Assembly: GCF_024159265.1 (NCBI RefSeq)
Contig: NZ_JAMYWY010000001.1
Coordinates: 930,001 to 994,000, forward strand
Direction: 5' to 3'
Length of the DNA stretch: 64,000 nt
Source: Paenibacillus sp. 1781tsa1
Lineage (GTDB): Bacteria > Bacillota > Bacilli > Paenibacillales > Paenibacillaceae
Below the pieces are notes generated by a model. That model was not told the origin of the DNA. It did not search any database and saw nothing but the letters and a program-made list of their open reading frames with translations. Position 1 is the first letter of the stretch. Each line of letters starts with the position of its first letter. The translations under genes were made by a program, and so were the position numbers. Below are positions 23,818-32,399 of the stretch, piece by piece.

Positions 23818-24966
23818 ATGGAACAAGCACTTCAGATACTGATGCGAAATGCAGGTGCAGAAGAGAGCACCTTTTTGTATATGCTGCATGAGGAGGCACG
23901 TTTCGATCAGGGACTATTCTGGCAATACGTGAACAGTATTATGGAACTGACTCGTCTTACTGCCAATCAGCCGTTGGATCGAGAAATTTCCAGTGCCGTT
24001 AGCTTTACATATTCCAAAATCATAGAGTATCTGCAATGGCATCAGTTGGATCGTGATGTGTATGAGATTATACAGTTTCCATATGTCTACGCACATCAGA
24101 TTGTGAATCTGCTAGGCAATGTAGTCAATGGCTTCTATAAAGGTATCGCACCAGATGAAGCCAGTTTCGATGAGGAGTTTCCCAATCCGGTTTTCACAGG
24201 CGAAATGGCAGAAGAGCAACCAACCATTTTGCAATTGGGCTATTATAAACAACATACGAATGTACACTCCCTTGCCTTCCGAGAGGAAGAGGGGACGTAT
24301 CGAATTGTTTTGAATGAAGAAGAGGATCGGGATCTTGCAGATTTCAGGTTGAGTCGCCGAGAGGTGGAGGGAACGTATCTTTTTACGGCTCCGGATGCCA
24401 GCAGCGCCCACCAATATTTTCATGAATGGGTCATGGAGAACCGTGCCCCATATCGCTCTCAGAGAGGAGTCCATCGAATGAATGTGAACGAACATGTAAT
24501 CGAACACCAGCCGCTTACCTTTGTGGGAATCAAACGAACATTTTCTTGTGTGGATGGTGAGAATTTAAGAGGAATCCCCAAGATGTGGCAGGATGCTTTG
24601 GCAGATGGGATTGAGGAACGTTTAAACGGGTTCAATAACGGAGCTATTCCCGGTCTGGTGGGCATCTGTGTAGATCAAAGAGAGCTGCAGGACAATCAAA
24701 TGGAGTACTGGATTGCTACCTCTCACTCAGGTGAAGTGCCTGAAGGTTTGATGTCTATAGAACTGCCCGCGTCCCATTGGGTTGTATTCGAGGCGGATGC
24801 ATTAGAGCCGGAGGCGATACAACGATTGTGGCATTATATTATGACAGAGTGGTTTCCTTCCACTACATATAAGCATGCAGGTATTCCGGAACTTGAAGTG
24901 TACAAAGGTCACCGCACACCTCCCCAAATCTGGATACCTGTAGTTGTTCAAAAAGTCCGCTTTTGA
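23818..24966 (+). CDS. GyrI-like effector-binding protein with an unknown N-terminal domain
   Basis: A 382-residue protein. The C-terminal portion (about 225-380) is a GyrI/AraC effector-binding fold: FVGIKRTFSCVDGENLRGIPKMW, GICVDQRELQDNQMEYWIAT and TYKHAGIPELEVYKG near the end. The first 220 residues are a helical part followed by a beta part with no family I recognise. Such proteins bind small aromatic or cationic molecules. The usual C-terminal strand IWIPV is present, but the last residues VVQKVRF are encoded within the inverted-repeat element starting near 24945, so the original end was replaced or extended by an insertion. Confidence 0.75.
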   Translation: MEQALQILMRNAGAEESTFLYMLHEEARFDQGLFWQYVNSIMELTRLTANQPLDREISSAVSFTYSKIIEYLQWHQLDRDVYEIIQFPYVYAHQIVNLLGNVVNGFYKGIAPDEASFDEEFPNPVFTGEMAEEQPTILQLGYYKQHTNVHSLAFREEEGTYRIVLNEEEDRDLADFRLSRREVEGTYLFTAPDASSAHQYFHEWVMENRAPYRSQRGVHRMNVNEHVIEHQPLTFVGIKRTFSCVDGENLRGIPKMWQDALADGIEERLNGFNNGAIPGLVGICVDQRELQDNQMEYWIATSHSGEVPEGLMSIELPASHWVVFEADALEPEAIQRLWHYIMTEWFPSTTYKHAGIPELEVYKGHRTPPQIWIPVVVQKVRF

Positions 24967-25151
24967 TTACGAAGGATGCCTAATGGCATCATCAGCATCG
25001 ACTATGGAATTCAGCCGAAATAAGCGAGAGGCTTACGAAGGTTGTTTCCTTCGGAAACATTGTGGTTGCTCACGTAGGTTTCCTGCGCTCCGCTACTCCA
25101 TTTCTAGCTTCATCCCATCTTCTCGGTACTGAAAACCAATCTTTTTGAACA
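24945..25151. mobile_element. MITE-like element with terminal inverted repeats
   Basis: TGTTCAAAAAG at 24945-24955 and its exact reverse complement CTTTTTGAACA at 25141-25151 bound a 207-bp stretch with no protein frame. An outer ATACCTG / CAGGTAT pair (24934-24940 and 25150-25156) extends the inverted repeat on both sides with a short offset. Internal hairpins such as GTTTCCTTCGGAAAC are present. It supplies the last codons and the stop codon of the upstream gene. I recall similar sequences elsewhere in Paenibacillus; copy number needs a search. No transposase is encoded. Confidence 0.7.
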
Positions 25152-25186
25152 GGTATTTTGAGTAACATTAAATTAGGAGGTCTACG

Positions 25187-25636
25187 ATGTTATCCAATAA
25201 AGTCATTGATCATTGCCAGGAGCAAGGCTGGTGGCATGAAGATGTTCCAGCAGCGTACGAAGAAGCATTACGGAAGCTTGAAATTGATCTTCAGTCGGAT
25301 TTTGCACAATTTTATTTACATGCAGAGGACGGACCGACTTTTTACAGCAGGCATCAGGAGTTGTATCAGATCTGCTGGTTTATGGAGAACACCGTATATA
25401 TGGAAGACATGAATGTAGCACAGCTTACACTGGGACTTCCCGAGGCGTATATTCCACTGGACAGTTTTGAAGGTGAAGGTGGATTTTTCTACAACCGCCG
25501 GACGGGAGAAGTGGTGCTGGTGGAACTGGGCGAATCCATCGAACGGTTTCTCAATGGCGAGAGTAAGCCGCAGTGGGCCGATTTCAATGCTTTTCTGGAG
25601 TGGTATTTCGTCCTGGAGGAGGAGACGGTGCAATGA
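25187..25636 (+). CDS. SUKH-type (SMI1/KNR4-like) protein
   Basis: A 149-residue protein resembling the SUKH superfamily: an N-terminal helix and the acidic QSDFAQFYLHAEDGPTFY, then YIPLDSFEGEGGFFYNRRTGEVVLVELGE and WADFNAFLEWYF. Many bacterial SUKH proteins are immunity proteins against nuclease or deaminase toxins. No toxin gene is next to it here. It starts after AGGAGGTC and overlaps the TPR gene by ATGA, so the two form one translational unit immediately downstream of the MITE-like element. Confidence 0.75.
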   Translation: MLSNKVIDHCQEQGWWHEDVPAAYEEALRKLEIDLQSDFAQFYLHAEDGPTFYSRHQELYQICWFMENTVYMEDMNVAQLTLGLPEAYIPLDSFEGEGGFFYNRRTGEVVLVELGESIERFLNGESKPQWADFNAFLEWYFVLEEETVQ

Positions 25637-26073
25637 AAGAGCTAACACCGGAACATGCCGAACTGGAGCGACAAATTATTGAGACCGTAGAAGCCGGTAA
25701 TGTACTGGATGAGACGCAGCAGCATGAACAAGCCCTCATCTATTATGATCAGGCATGGAGCATGTTGCCCGATCCGAAGATGGAATGGGAGATTGCAAGC
25801 TGGATCGCATCCTGTCATGCGAATGCACATATCGATCTGAAGCAATATGAACTGGCGAAGCCGTGGGCTGAGATATCGTTACATACGCGGAGTACGGATA
25901 GAAGTACGAGTCCATTGATCGAACTCGGCATGATTTGCATGAGGCTTGAACAGTATGACGAGGCATATTCGTATTTGCACCAGGCGTATGAGTTTGGCAA
26001 AGAGCGTGCATTCCAGGGCAGCCCGAAGGACGTGTTGAGTTATTATAAGAAAGAGCGGGCTAAGCGCAAGTAA
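25633..26073 (+). CDS. TPR-repeat protein
   Basis: A 146-residue helical protein with about three tetratricopeptide-like repeats (EQALIYYDQAWSMLPDPKM, YELAKPWAEISLHT, QYDEAYSYLHQAYEFGKE). TPR proteins of this size often pair with SUKH genes in immunity or toxin-associated loci. The start ATG overlaps the stop of the SUKH gene (ATGA), with GGAGGAGGAG inside the upstream gene as ribosome binding site. A role as partner or co-immunity protein is inferred from coupling only. Confidence 0.78.
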   Translation: MKELTPEHAELERQIIETVEAGNVLDETQQHEQALIYYDQAWSMLPDPKMEWEIASWIASCHANAHIDLKQYELAKPWAEISLHTRSTDRSTSPLIELGMICMRLEQYDEAYSYLHQAYEFGKERAFQGSPKDVLSYYKKERAKRK

Positions 26074-26100
26074 AGTGATTCCAACGATACCGTGCAACGA

Positions 26101-26147
26101 AAAGGGTACCCCGGTTTGGCCAAACATGACCACAGGAGTACCCTTTC
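26101..26147. terminator. Bidirectional terminator
   Basis: AAAGGGTACCCC (26101-26112) pairs with GGAGTACCCTTT (26135-26146) with one mismatch. It lies between convergent genes. Confidence 0.8.
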
Positions 26148-26173
26148 AATTATTACGGAATGTTCGACTTCAT

Positions 26174-26581
26174 CTAATCCGAAATGTTACGCGTATAGTA
26201 CTCAATAATATCCTTACGACGGATAATACCGAGGAAGACACGATCGACATCCACCACAGGCACAAAATTTTGGTCTGCTGCAAGTGTCAGCATATCCTCC
26301 ATTTCAGCCTCAATGAATACACATTCATTATATACCCGATTGTTAATCTCATGGACTTGAACCTGATCCATCGTATCAAAAGTCAATCCGGGTGTATTTC
26401 GCATTTTCCATAACAAATCGCCTTCGGACAGGGTAGCAACATATTTTCCATCCTGGTCAATCACGGGAATGGCGGTGTAGTGGTGCGATTCCAATTGCTC
26501 AATAGCATCTTTCATGGAAGCGGTAGACTTGATATAGGCCACTTCGGCTTTGGGGAGTAAAAAATAGCTGATTTCCATCAT
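26174..26581 (-). CDS. CBS-pair domain protein
   Basis: A protein of about 135 residues made of two CBS motifs: AYIKSTASMKDAIEQLESHHYTAIPVIDQDGKYVATLSEGDLL and VFIEAEMEDMLTLAADQNFVPVVDVDRVFLGIIRRKDI. Stand-alone CBS pairs bind adenine nucleotides; B. subtilis DarB (YkuL/CbpB), a c-di-AMP receptor, has a comparable size and layout. An equivalent role here is possible but unproven. Two adjacent ATGs (26581 and 26578) follow AAGGAG; either may be used. It is divergent from the PBP gene. Confidence 0.88.
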   Translation of the reverse strand: MMEISYFLLPKAEVAYIKSTASMKDAIEQLESHHYTAIPVIDQDGKYVATLSEGDLLWKMRNTPGLTFDTMDQVQVHEINNRVYNECVFIEAEMEDMLTLAADQNFVPVVDVDRVFLGIIRRKDIIEYYTRNISD

Positions 26582-26755
26582 CGGGCTCCTTTTCAGCCTT
26601 TTGCATAGCAAAAAAGCTTTAGTATGTAATCTCACTATCCTTATTTAAACATATTATGTGAGCTTTCGGCTATTTTTAATGATAAATTCGTCAGATTTGT
26701 TTCATTGTTTAAAAGGCGCTGGAAATCTATAGTGTATATTAGAGGTGATGTAACC

Positions 26756-28846
26756 ATGAAATCCAAACGTAAATTAATGTACGGACTGCTGCCCATCTTA
26801 TTTGCAGGTGGAATCGGAATGTATCTATACATGCAGAATAACAAAGAAGCAGAAGCCAAGCCCCAGACTACCGTGAATCAGTACATAGAGCATCTGCAGA
26901 AAAAAGAGTTTGACCAGCTGTATACCTTGATGACGTCTGCTTCGTTGCAAGAGTCCGGCATGAACAAGGAACAATTTGTTGAAAAATACAATGCGATCTA
27001 TTCGGGCATGGAAGTATCCACCGTCAAGGCGGAGATTAAGCCTGTGGATGTTGCCGAAACGGCTTCCGATGGCAGTAAGACCGATGCAGAGAAACAAAAC
27101 CCGGATACGTATGAGGTGGATTACAACCTACAACTGACAACTTTTTTGGGAGAAGTCAGTGAGACGCATACATTGAAACTGGTTCGGCAGGAGCTTGAGG
27201 ATGGGGGCAAAAACTGGCAAATTAACTGGCAGCCATCGCTGATCCTGAATGACATGGTAAAGGGCAGTAAGGTGCGAGTGAGGACACTGTTCCCGGATCG
27301 TGGAGACATTGTAGATCGTGATGGCTTGCCACTGGCTACCAAGGGCACGATGAACGAATGGGGCATTGTACCTGAGAAACTTGGTGATAACCCGGACCAG
27401 ATGATTACCCGAATCGCAAGTCATTATCAGGTTTCGGAAGATGCCATTCACAAGGCGCTTGCACAGACATGGGTGAAGCCGGAGTACTTTGTCCCGATTG
27501 GTTCAACAGAGGAATTTGACGTGCCAGAATCGTTAAGCGGGGTTACGATGCAGAGCAAGGAAATCCGTTATTATCCACTCGGTGATGCGGCTGCGCACCT
27601 GATTGGTTACGTGCGCAAAGCCACCAAGGAAGATCTGGATAAGGATACAGAAGGCTATTATCGCGCAGAGGATTGGATTGGCAAAGCGGGTTTGGAGCAG
27701 TCCATGGAGAAGCAGCTGCGTGGTGAACGTGGTGGTTTGATTGAAATTACGGATGAGTCCGGTAACTCCCGTTCTGAGCTTATTCGCAAGGATGCTGTAG
27801 ATGGACAGAATGTTCAACTGACGATTAGCTCCAAACAACAGAAGAAATTGTATCAGACATTGTCCAGTGGTGGAGACGCCGGTGCGATGGTTCTGATGAA
27901 TCCGACGGACGGCAACTTGCTGGCGTTGGTGAGCGCACCTTCCTATAACCCGAACAAGATGGTTACAGGACTTACACAGGCAGAGTGGGATGCTTACTCG
28001 GCGAATGAGAAGCTTCCTTTTATCAATAGAGTTACTACACGATATGCACCAGGATCAACCTTCAAAGCGATAACTGCGGCAGCAGGCCTAATGGAGAAGG
28101 TAACGACAGCAGACAAAACTCATGAGATTTCCGGTTTGCAGTGGCGTAAGGACGACAGTTGGGGCGGATATTACGTCAAACGGGTGAAAAGTCTGAGTCC
28201 TGTTAATATGGTCGATGCTCTGGTGTATTCCGATAATATTTATTTTGCGATGGAAGCAACCGAGATGGGCAGTGCAAAGTTCATCGACGGGATTCAAAAG
28301 TTCGGGTTTGATGACAATTTCGGGTTGGATGAACTGTACCTGAAGCCAAGTCAATATGCGAATGAGGCTCACAAAGATCTTTCCTCCGAGGTGCTGCTGG
28401 CTGACACATCCTATGGACAGGGTGAAATGTTAATGTCGCCAATTCATCTCGCTGCTGCCTTTACGCCGTTTTTGAATGAAGGAAAGCTGGTGAAGCCTGT
28501 TCTGATTGTTGGCAAAGAAACATCTGACCCCGAGGTGATCATTACACCGGATGTGGCAAATACGGTCAAAGACGCTTTGAGAGAAGTCGTATCTCGCCAA
28601 GGCGGTACGGCACACACATTGAGCTCTGTTGCTGGCAGTCTTGCAGGTAAGACCGGCACGGCAGAACTGAAAGCGAAGAAGGGTCAGCAAGGGCTGGAGA
28701 ATGGCTTCTTCGTCACCTTTGATACTGAATCACCATCTTTTCTGGTGGCAGCGGTGATTGAGGAAGTTAACGGCCGCGGCGGCAGCCATTATGTGGTGGA
28801 TCGCTTGAAGCCGTTCTTGGAGAAGCTTAAATTGACGGAACAGTAA
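26756..28846 (+). CDS. Class B penicillin-binding protein (PBP3/PbpC-like, with MecA-type NTF2 domain)
   Basis: A 696-residue membrane-anchored DD-transpeptidase. One N-terminal helix (residues 7-25) is followed by an NTF2-like MecA_N domain (VNQYIEHLQKKEFDQLYTLM), then a PBP dimerisation domain (RGDIVDRDGLPLA) and the transpeptidase domain. The active motifs are present: STFK near residue 433, SDN near 491 and KTGT near 631. It cross-links peptidoglycan outside the membrane. Class B3 enzymes of this kind (B. subtilis PbpC, staphylococcal PBP2a) can have low beta-lactam affinity; that is not shown here. ATG 26756 follows AGAGGTGATG. Confidence 0.93.
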   Translation: MKSKRKLMYGLLPILFAGGIGMYLYMQNNKEAEAKPQTTVNQYIEHLQKKEFDQLYTLMTSASLQESGMNKEQFVEKYNAIYSGMEVSTVKAEIKPVDVAETASDGSKTDAEKQNPDTYEVDYNLQLTTFLGEVSETHTLKLVRQELEDGGKNWQINWQPSLILNDMVKGSKVRVRTLFPDRGDIVDRDGLPLATKGTMNEWGIVPEKLGDNPDQMITRIASHYQVSEDAIHKALAQTWVKPEYFVPIGSTEEFDVPESLSGVTMQSKEIRYYPLGDAAAHLIGYVRKATKEDLDKDTEGYYRAEDWIGKAGLEQSMEKQLRGERGGLIEITDESGNSRSELIRKDAVDGQNVQLTISSKQQKKLYQTLSSGGDAGAMVLMNPTDGNLLALVSAPSYNPNKMVTGLTQAEWDAYSANEKLPFINRVTTRYAPGSTFKAITAAAGLMEKVTTADKTHEISGLQWRKDDSWGGYYVKRVKSLSPVNMVDALVYSDNIYFAMEATEMGSAKFIDGIQKFGFDDNFGLDELYLKPSQYANEAHKDLSSEVLLADTSYGQGEMLMSPIHLAAAFTPFLNEGKLVKPVLIVGKETSDPEVIITPDVANTVKDALREVVSRQGGTAHTLSSVAGSLAGKTGTAELKAKKGQQGLENGFFVTFDTESPSFLVAAVIEEVNGRGGSHYVVDRLKPFLEKLKLTEQ

Positions 28847-28905
28847 ACCAACAGTTACAGTTATTTAAAAGCGGGTTGAAGAATTCATTATACTGAGATG
28901 TGATT

Positions 28906-28985
28906 AACTCATGGACTGATTCTCCTTGTGAATGATAGTGTAGCAACTATCATTCTACAGAATCAGGGTATGAGTTTTTTTGTTG
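28906..28985 (+). terminator. Long-stem terminator after the PBP gene
   Basis: Three nested paired segments: AACTCAT/ATGAGTT, CTGATTCT/AGAATCAG and a perfect GAATGATAGT/ACTATCATTC (28930-28955), followed by a run of T. Confidence 0.85.
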
Positions 28986-29033
28986 TCCAGTAATAACTCT
29001 GCGCTTAGTCCGCCATTGACGTCAAAACCAGAC

Positions 29034-29093
29034 TTGCAATAAGAGAAATAATGGATATAATAAGTTTAAACCGCATTTTAAATGACGTTTAAA
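29034..29093 (+). promoter_or_regulatory. Promoter and candidate operator of the TetR gene
   Basis: TTGCAA (29034-29039), 16-base spacer, TATAAT (29056-29061). Just downstream, TTTAAA-TGACG-TTTAAA (29077-29093) is an inverted repeat placed where a repressor would block transcription. Further GTTTAAA copies flank it. Confidence 0.6.
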
Positions 29094-29175
29094 TCGTTGT
29101 TTAAAAAATGAATTGACGATCAAATACATGCTCATCGTTTATCTGATTTCAGACAAAGGATTCGGGGAGGATACT

Positions 29176-29757
29176 ATGGAAACTGACAAAAAAGTGGAGA
29201 CCAAAGAGAGGATTTTGCTTGCCACACTGGAGTTAACCAAGAGAGAAGGTTTTGAAGGTATAACGATAAAAAAAATTGCTGAAGCCTCAAGCACCAATGT
29301 TGCATTAGTTAATTATTATTTTGGTTCCAAAGAAAACTTGATCAACGATTCCGTTAAGTTGATATTGAACAGCTTTGAGCATACCTTTGGTATACTTGAT
29401 GACCATTCATTACCAGCACGAGTTAGATTAAAGCGATTTTTACTGGATTATTTGCAAGTTATCCTCGAATATCCAGAGTTGCTCTCCAGAATTATCCTTA
29501 TGGGTAAGACTGTTTTCGCATCCCAACATGAATATGGGGCCTTTTTAAACTTACTCGGTTTTCTGAAGATTAAGAGTGTTCTAAAAGAAATAACGGACGA
29601 ACAACAGCCCGAGAAACTGATGACAATGACGGTACAGATATTTGGAGCGCTTTTTCTCCCGGCACTTATGAGCCCGATTCTGGAATCCGGAGCTTCCGTG
29701 AAGATTGTTCCTATAGAGGAACAAATTGACTTACTCTTTGACAGATACTTTCATTAA
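29176..29757 (+). CDS. TetR/AcrR family transcriptional regulator
   Basis: A 193-residue regulator with an N-terminal TetR HTH (KERILLATLELTKREGFEGITIKKIAEASSTNVALVNYYFGSKENL, residues about 10-55). The ligand-binding half is not assignable. A start further upstream is possible, but ATG 29176 follows GGGGAGGA. It precedes the HXXEE membrane protein by 24 bases on the same strand, so it likely controls that gene together with itself through the TTTAAA repeat. Confidence 0.92.
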   Translation: METDKKVETKERILLATLELTKREGFEGITIKKIAEASSTNVALVNYYFGSKENLINDSVKLILNSFEHTFGILDDHSLPARVRLKRFLLDYLQVILEYPELLSRIILMGKTVFASQHEYGAFLNLLGFLKIKSVLKEITDEQQPEKLMTMTVQIFGALFLPALMSPILESGASVKIVPIEEQIDLLFDRYFH

Positions 29758-29781
29758 AACCCTTGAATTGAGGTGAATGGA

Positions 29782-30408
29782 ATGAATGTGTTACGAAAAT
29801 ATTGGCAGGACTTAGGATTGGTCATTGGACTTCTTGTATGTATTTATGTTGCAGTGGATTGGGAAACGATTCCGCGGATCAACAGTATTTTATGGTTCAG
29901 CTTCGTAGCGATCCTCCTTCATCAGTTTGAAGAGTATCGTTGGCCGGGTTACTTTCCAGGCGTATTTAATACGGTCTTATTTAAAAGTGATTCACCAGAG
30001 AGATATCCGTTAAATAAACAGTCTGCAATGATAATTAATGTTTTTATTGCCTATCTCTTTTACTTGATCCCTGTTATGTTCCCTTCGGTGGTGTGGCTGG
30101 GGCTGGCTCCTGTTTTGATGGGCTTTTTCCAGATTATTTTCCATGGGCTTGTCTTGAACGTAAAAGCAAAAACCATCTATAACCCAGGGTTGTTTACCGC
30201 GTTATTTCTACATTTGCCAATTGGGATCTGGTATATCCGCTACGTGCATGAGTATCAGTTAATAACCGTAACAGACTGGATCGTGGGTGTGATTTATTTT
30301 GCCATCGCAGTCTATATCTTCATTGTAAAAGGAAATACGTGGCTAAAAAATAAAAACTCCATCCATATTTTTTCACCAAGGGAATTAGCTCCCCGTAACA
30401 AAAAATAA
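29782..30408 (+). CDS. HXXEE domain membrane protein
   Basis: A 208-residue protein with about six membrane segments. The motif LLHQFEEYRWPGYFPG in the second segment is the HxxEE signature, and IIFHGLVLNVKAKTIYNPG carries the second conserved His and Asn region. The family is membrane-embedded and of unknown function; the His/Glu pattern suggests a metal-dependent membrane enzyme. ATG 29782 follows GAGGTGA. It is co-oriented with the TetR gene and is probably its target. Confidence 0.85.
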   Translation: MNVLRKYWQDLGLVIGLLVCIYVAVDWETIPRINSILWFSFVAILLHQFEEYRWPGYFPGVFNTVLFKSDSPERYPLNKQSAMIINVFIAYLFYLIPVMFPSVVWLGLAPVLMGFFQIIFHGLVLNVKAKTIYNPGLFTALFLHLPIGIWYIRYVHEYQLITVTDWIVGVIYFAIAVYIFIVKGNTWLKNKNSIHIFSPRELAPRNKK

Positions 30409-30417
30409 ATGTATAAA

Positions 30418-30451
30418 AGGGCTATCCCAGTTCATGTGACGGGATAGCCCT
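30418..30451. terminator. Bidirectional terminator
   Basis: AGGGCTATCCC (30418-30428) and GGGATAGCCCT (30441-30451) form a perfect 11-bp stem between convergent genes. Confidence 0.88.
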
Positions 30452-30477
30452 GGACATTATTATTTTTGGACTTCTGC

Positions 30478-31248
30478 TTATTTCCGGGCAGTTAACATAA
30501 AACGGGCCGAGTTGGTGCGAATGCCTTGATCGCATCGATATGTTTCCACAAACTGCTGGAATCGCTCAAGGTCAGAGGCTGTTTCTCCAAAACCGGGAAT
30601 AATCGGTGCATGGGTGAGCAGAAACAGCAAATCATCAGGTGTGGAGTAATACTCAATCGCATCATATTCACGGGACTGAATGTCATGGAATCCAGCTTCG
30701 TGAAGTTCATGCTTGTAACGTTCCATCAAACTACCAGGTTGAATGCCAAGGCTCTGCCCACGGCCGAAAACTTCTGAAATGTTGGATTTATCGTGTTCGC
30801 TGACCTGCTGAGTTAGAAAAAATCCACCCTCAGTAAGTACCCTGAATACTTCTGAAGCAGAGAACCGTGAGTGTCTGGAAGATACCACATTAAAGAAAGA
30901 ATCAGGAAAATCCAGTTTTTCTGCGTCCATTTGAAGAAAGCGTACATTGGAATGAGTTCCCGCGGAATGAGCTTCCGCAGCCAGAAGATTCTGTTGTGCA
31001 ATTCCAATCATTCCTTGAGCGAGATCAATTCCCACCAATAACAAGGCTTCTTCTGCAATGGACAGAACAGCTTCTCCACCGCCTGTTCCAATATCGAGTA
31101 ACAGATCGGACGATCGTGTATGGCGAACAACTTCCTCATAGAAATTCCATCCGATCTTCTCCGAGACAACGTTCATGGAGCTGAAGTTCCAGCCATTCGT
31201 CCGGCCTACGCGTTCATAAAAGTCAGCGTAATCTATGTTGTTTTTCAT
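30478..31248 (-). CDS. Class I SAM-dependent methyltransferase
   Basis: A 256-residue protein with the Rossmann methyltransferase core: motif I LLLDIGTGGGEAVL near residue 50, the acidic end of beta-2 LLVGIDLAQGMI, FLQMDAEKLDFPD and a motif IV-like FFNVVSSRHSRF where the usual Asp-rich loop is modified. It methylates an unknown acceptor in the cytoplasm. The ATG at 31254 is only three bases from GGAGG, so ATG 31248 is preferred. It is a single gene ending at a shared terminator. Confidence 0.87.
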   Translation of the reverse strand: MKNNIDYADFYERVGRTNGWNFSSMNVVSEKIGWNFYEEVVRHTRSSDLLLDIGTGGGEAVLSIAEEALLLVGIDLAQGMIGIAQQNLLAAEAHSAGTHSNVRFLQMDAEKLDFPDSFFNVVSSRHSRFSASEVFRVLTEGGFFLTQQVSEHDKSNISEVFGRGQSLGIQPGSLMERYKHELHEAGFHDIQSREYDAIEYYSTPDDLLFLLTHAPIIPGFGETASDLERFQQFVETYRCDQGIRTNSARFMLTARK

Positions 31249-31523
31249 TTTCATATTCCTCCAATGTGAGTTTGTTTGAACAGGACAAGAGAGTTGTGCC
31301 GAATCGTTCTATTGTAAATTGTCGAATGGGATCAAATGGACAGACGTGTCCCTTGATAGCTGGTACGCGTTTTGACCCAGCCCGACAACTATGTACTTCG
31401 AACAATACGGAGCAACATCCGTGTCACCTCACAAGTTGGAATGTCTTCATTATATTCAATTGACAGCGTATTCGCGAGGTGTTATTTTGAGGTGGAATCT
31501 ATTCTATGAGTTCGAGGTGATCC

Positions 31524-31943
31524 ATGGTGGCTATTCGTGCAAAGCAGATTTTTGTCAATTTACCTGTTCAAGATTTGAAGAAATCCGTTGAATTTTTTAC
31601 CAAAGTAGGATTTGAGTTTGACGCCAATTTTACGGACGAGTCTGCTACTTGTATGATTATTGGGGAGAATATTTATGCCATGCTTCTGGTGGAGGAACGT
31701 TTCCAATCCTTCATCTCGAAAAAAATCTCCAATGCCGCCGATACAACCGAAGTCATCGTTGCCCTCTCTGTAGATAGCCGTGATCAGGTAGATACGATTG
31801 TACAAGCTGCCCTTGATGCAGGAGCGAAGCCATCCAACGAACCGCAGGATCACGGATTCATGTACGGATGGAGTTTTCAGGATCTGGACGATCATCTGTG
31901 GGAAGTCTCCTATATGGATCTAAGCGCTTTTCCTTCGGCGTGA
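31524..31943 (+). CDS. VOC-family (glyoxalase/bleomycin resistance-like) protein
   Basis: A 139-residue protein with two beta-alpha-beta-beta-beta modules: IFVNLPVQDLKKSVEFFTKVGFEFDANF and TTEVIVALSVDSRDQVDTIVQAALDAGAKPSNEPQDHGFMYGWSFQDLDDHLWEVSYMD. It belongs to the YjdN/lactoylglutathione-lyase-like group found widely in Bacillales. Metal ligands typical of glyoxalase I are only partly present, so the reaction is unknown. ATG 31524 follows GAGGTGATCC. Confidence 0.88.
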   Translation: MVAIRAKQIFVNLPVQDLKKSVEFFTKVGFEFDANFTDESATCMIIGENIYAMLLVEERFQSFISKKISNAADTTEVIVALSVDSRDQVDTIVQAALDAGAKPSNEPQDHGFMYGWSFQDLDDHLWEVSYMDLSAFPSA

Positions 31944-31961
31944 CAAAATGAAAATAAGTAG

Positions 31962-31993
31962 AACCTTCCTAGTATAATAGGAAGGTTTTTTTG
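31962..31993 (+). terminator. Terminator after the VOC gene
   Basis: AACCTTCCTA (31962-31971) and TAGGAAGGTT (31978-31987) form a perfect 10-bp stem followed by TTTTTT. Confidence 0.9.
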
Positions 31994-32001
31994 CATCCAT
32001 T

Positions 32002-32178
32002 ATGATTCGTTCAAACGTGAAAAGTTATCGCTATCGTATTGGTAAAAAGCAATATATCGTAATCCAGATTAATCAAACGGGGAAGGGGTATGCCGACTCA
32101 GGGAAAGTACTTGCAAGTAATGCAGTCAACGTGCAGATCATGAAACAGAAAGGTCGCCGTTCTTCTCGCAAACGTTAG
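32002..32178 (+). CDS. Small basic protein of unknown function (58 aa)
   Basis: A 58-codon frame beginning MIRSNVKSYRYRIGKKQYIV and ending with a strongly basic tail KGRRSSRKR. The middle (GYADSGKVLASNAVNVQI) reads like a folded protein. There is no clear ribosome binding site before ATG 32002, and the frame starts right after a terminator, so expression is uncertain. It may be a remnant or translated from an internal start. The next frame, about 30 bases downstream, also carries a short V/N-rich repeat-like protein; the two could belong together. Confidence 0.4.
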   Translation: MIRSNVKSYRYRIGKKQYIVIQINQTGKGYADSGKVLASNAVNVQIMKQKGRRSSRKR

Positions 32179-32210
32179 TCTGGCAGCAGATAAGAGAAGT
32201 GGGGAGGGGG

Positions 32211-32393
32211 ATGAATAATGAGTACACGCAGAAAGAAAGCAAAACAGGTTAACCGGGTGGACGTGGACAAGAGCCGTTTGAAATTCCAGGCAAGACAGTC
32301 AGCCAAGCTTCGGTTGGACAGGGCGGCAATGCATTTGCGATCAATGTCAACGAACTGGGCAACATCCGGGTGCGCGCAGGGCAGCAGGGCTGA
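32211..32393 (+). pseudogene. Small gene interrupted by an in-frame TAA
   Basis: ATG 32211 sits behind GGGGAGGGGG and opens MNNEYTQKESKTG, then a TAA at 32250-32252. The same frame continues as a normal-looking protein (FEIPGKTVSQASVGQGGNAF, INVNELGNIRVRAGQQG) and stops at 32391-32393, seven bases before a terminator. This indicates a gene of about 60 codons broken by a nonsense change. The overlapping frame from ATG 32218 runs through the terminator and is less credible. Confidence 0.5.
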
Positions 32394-32399
32394 ACAGGA

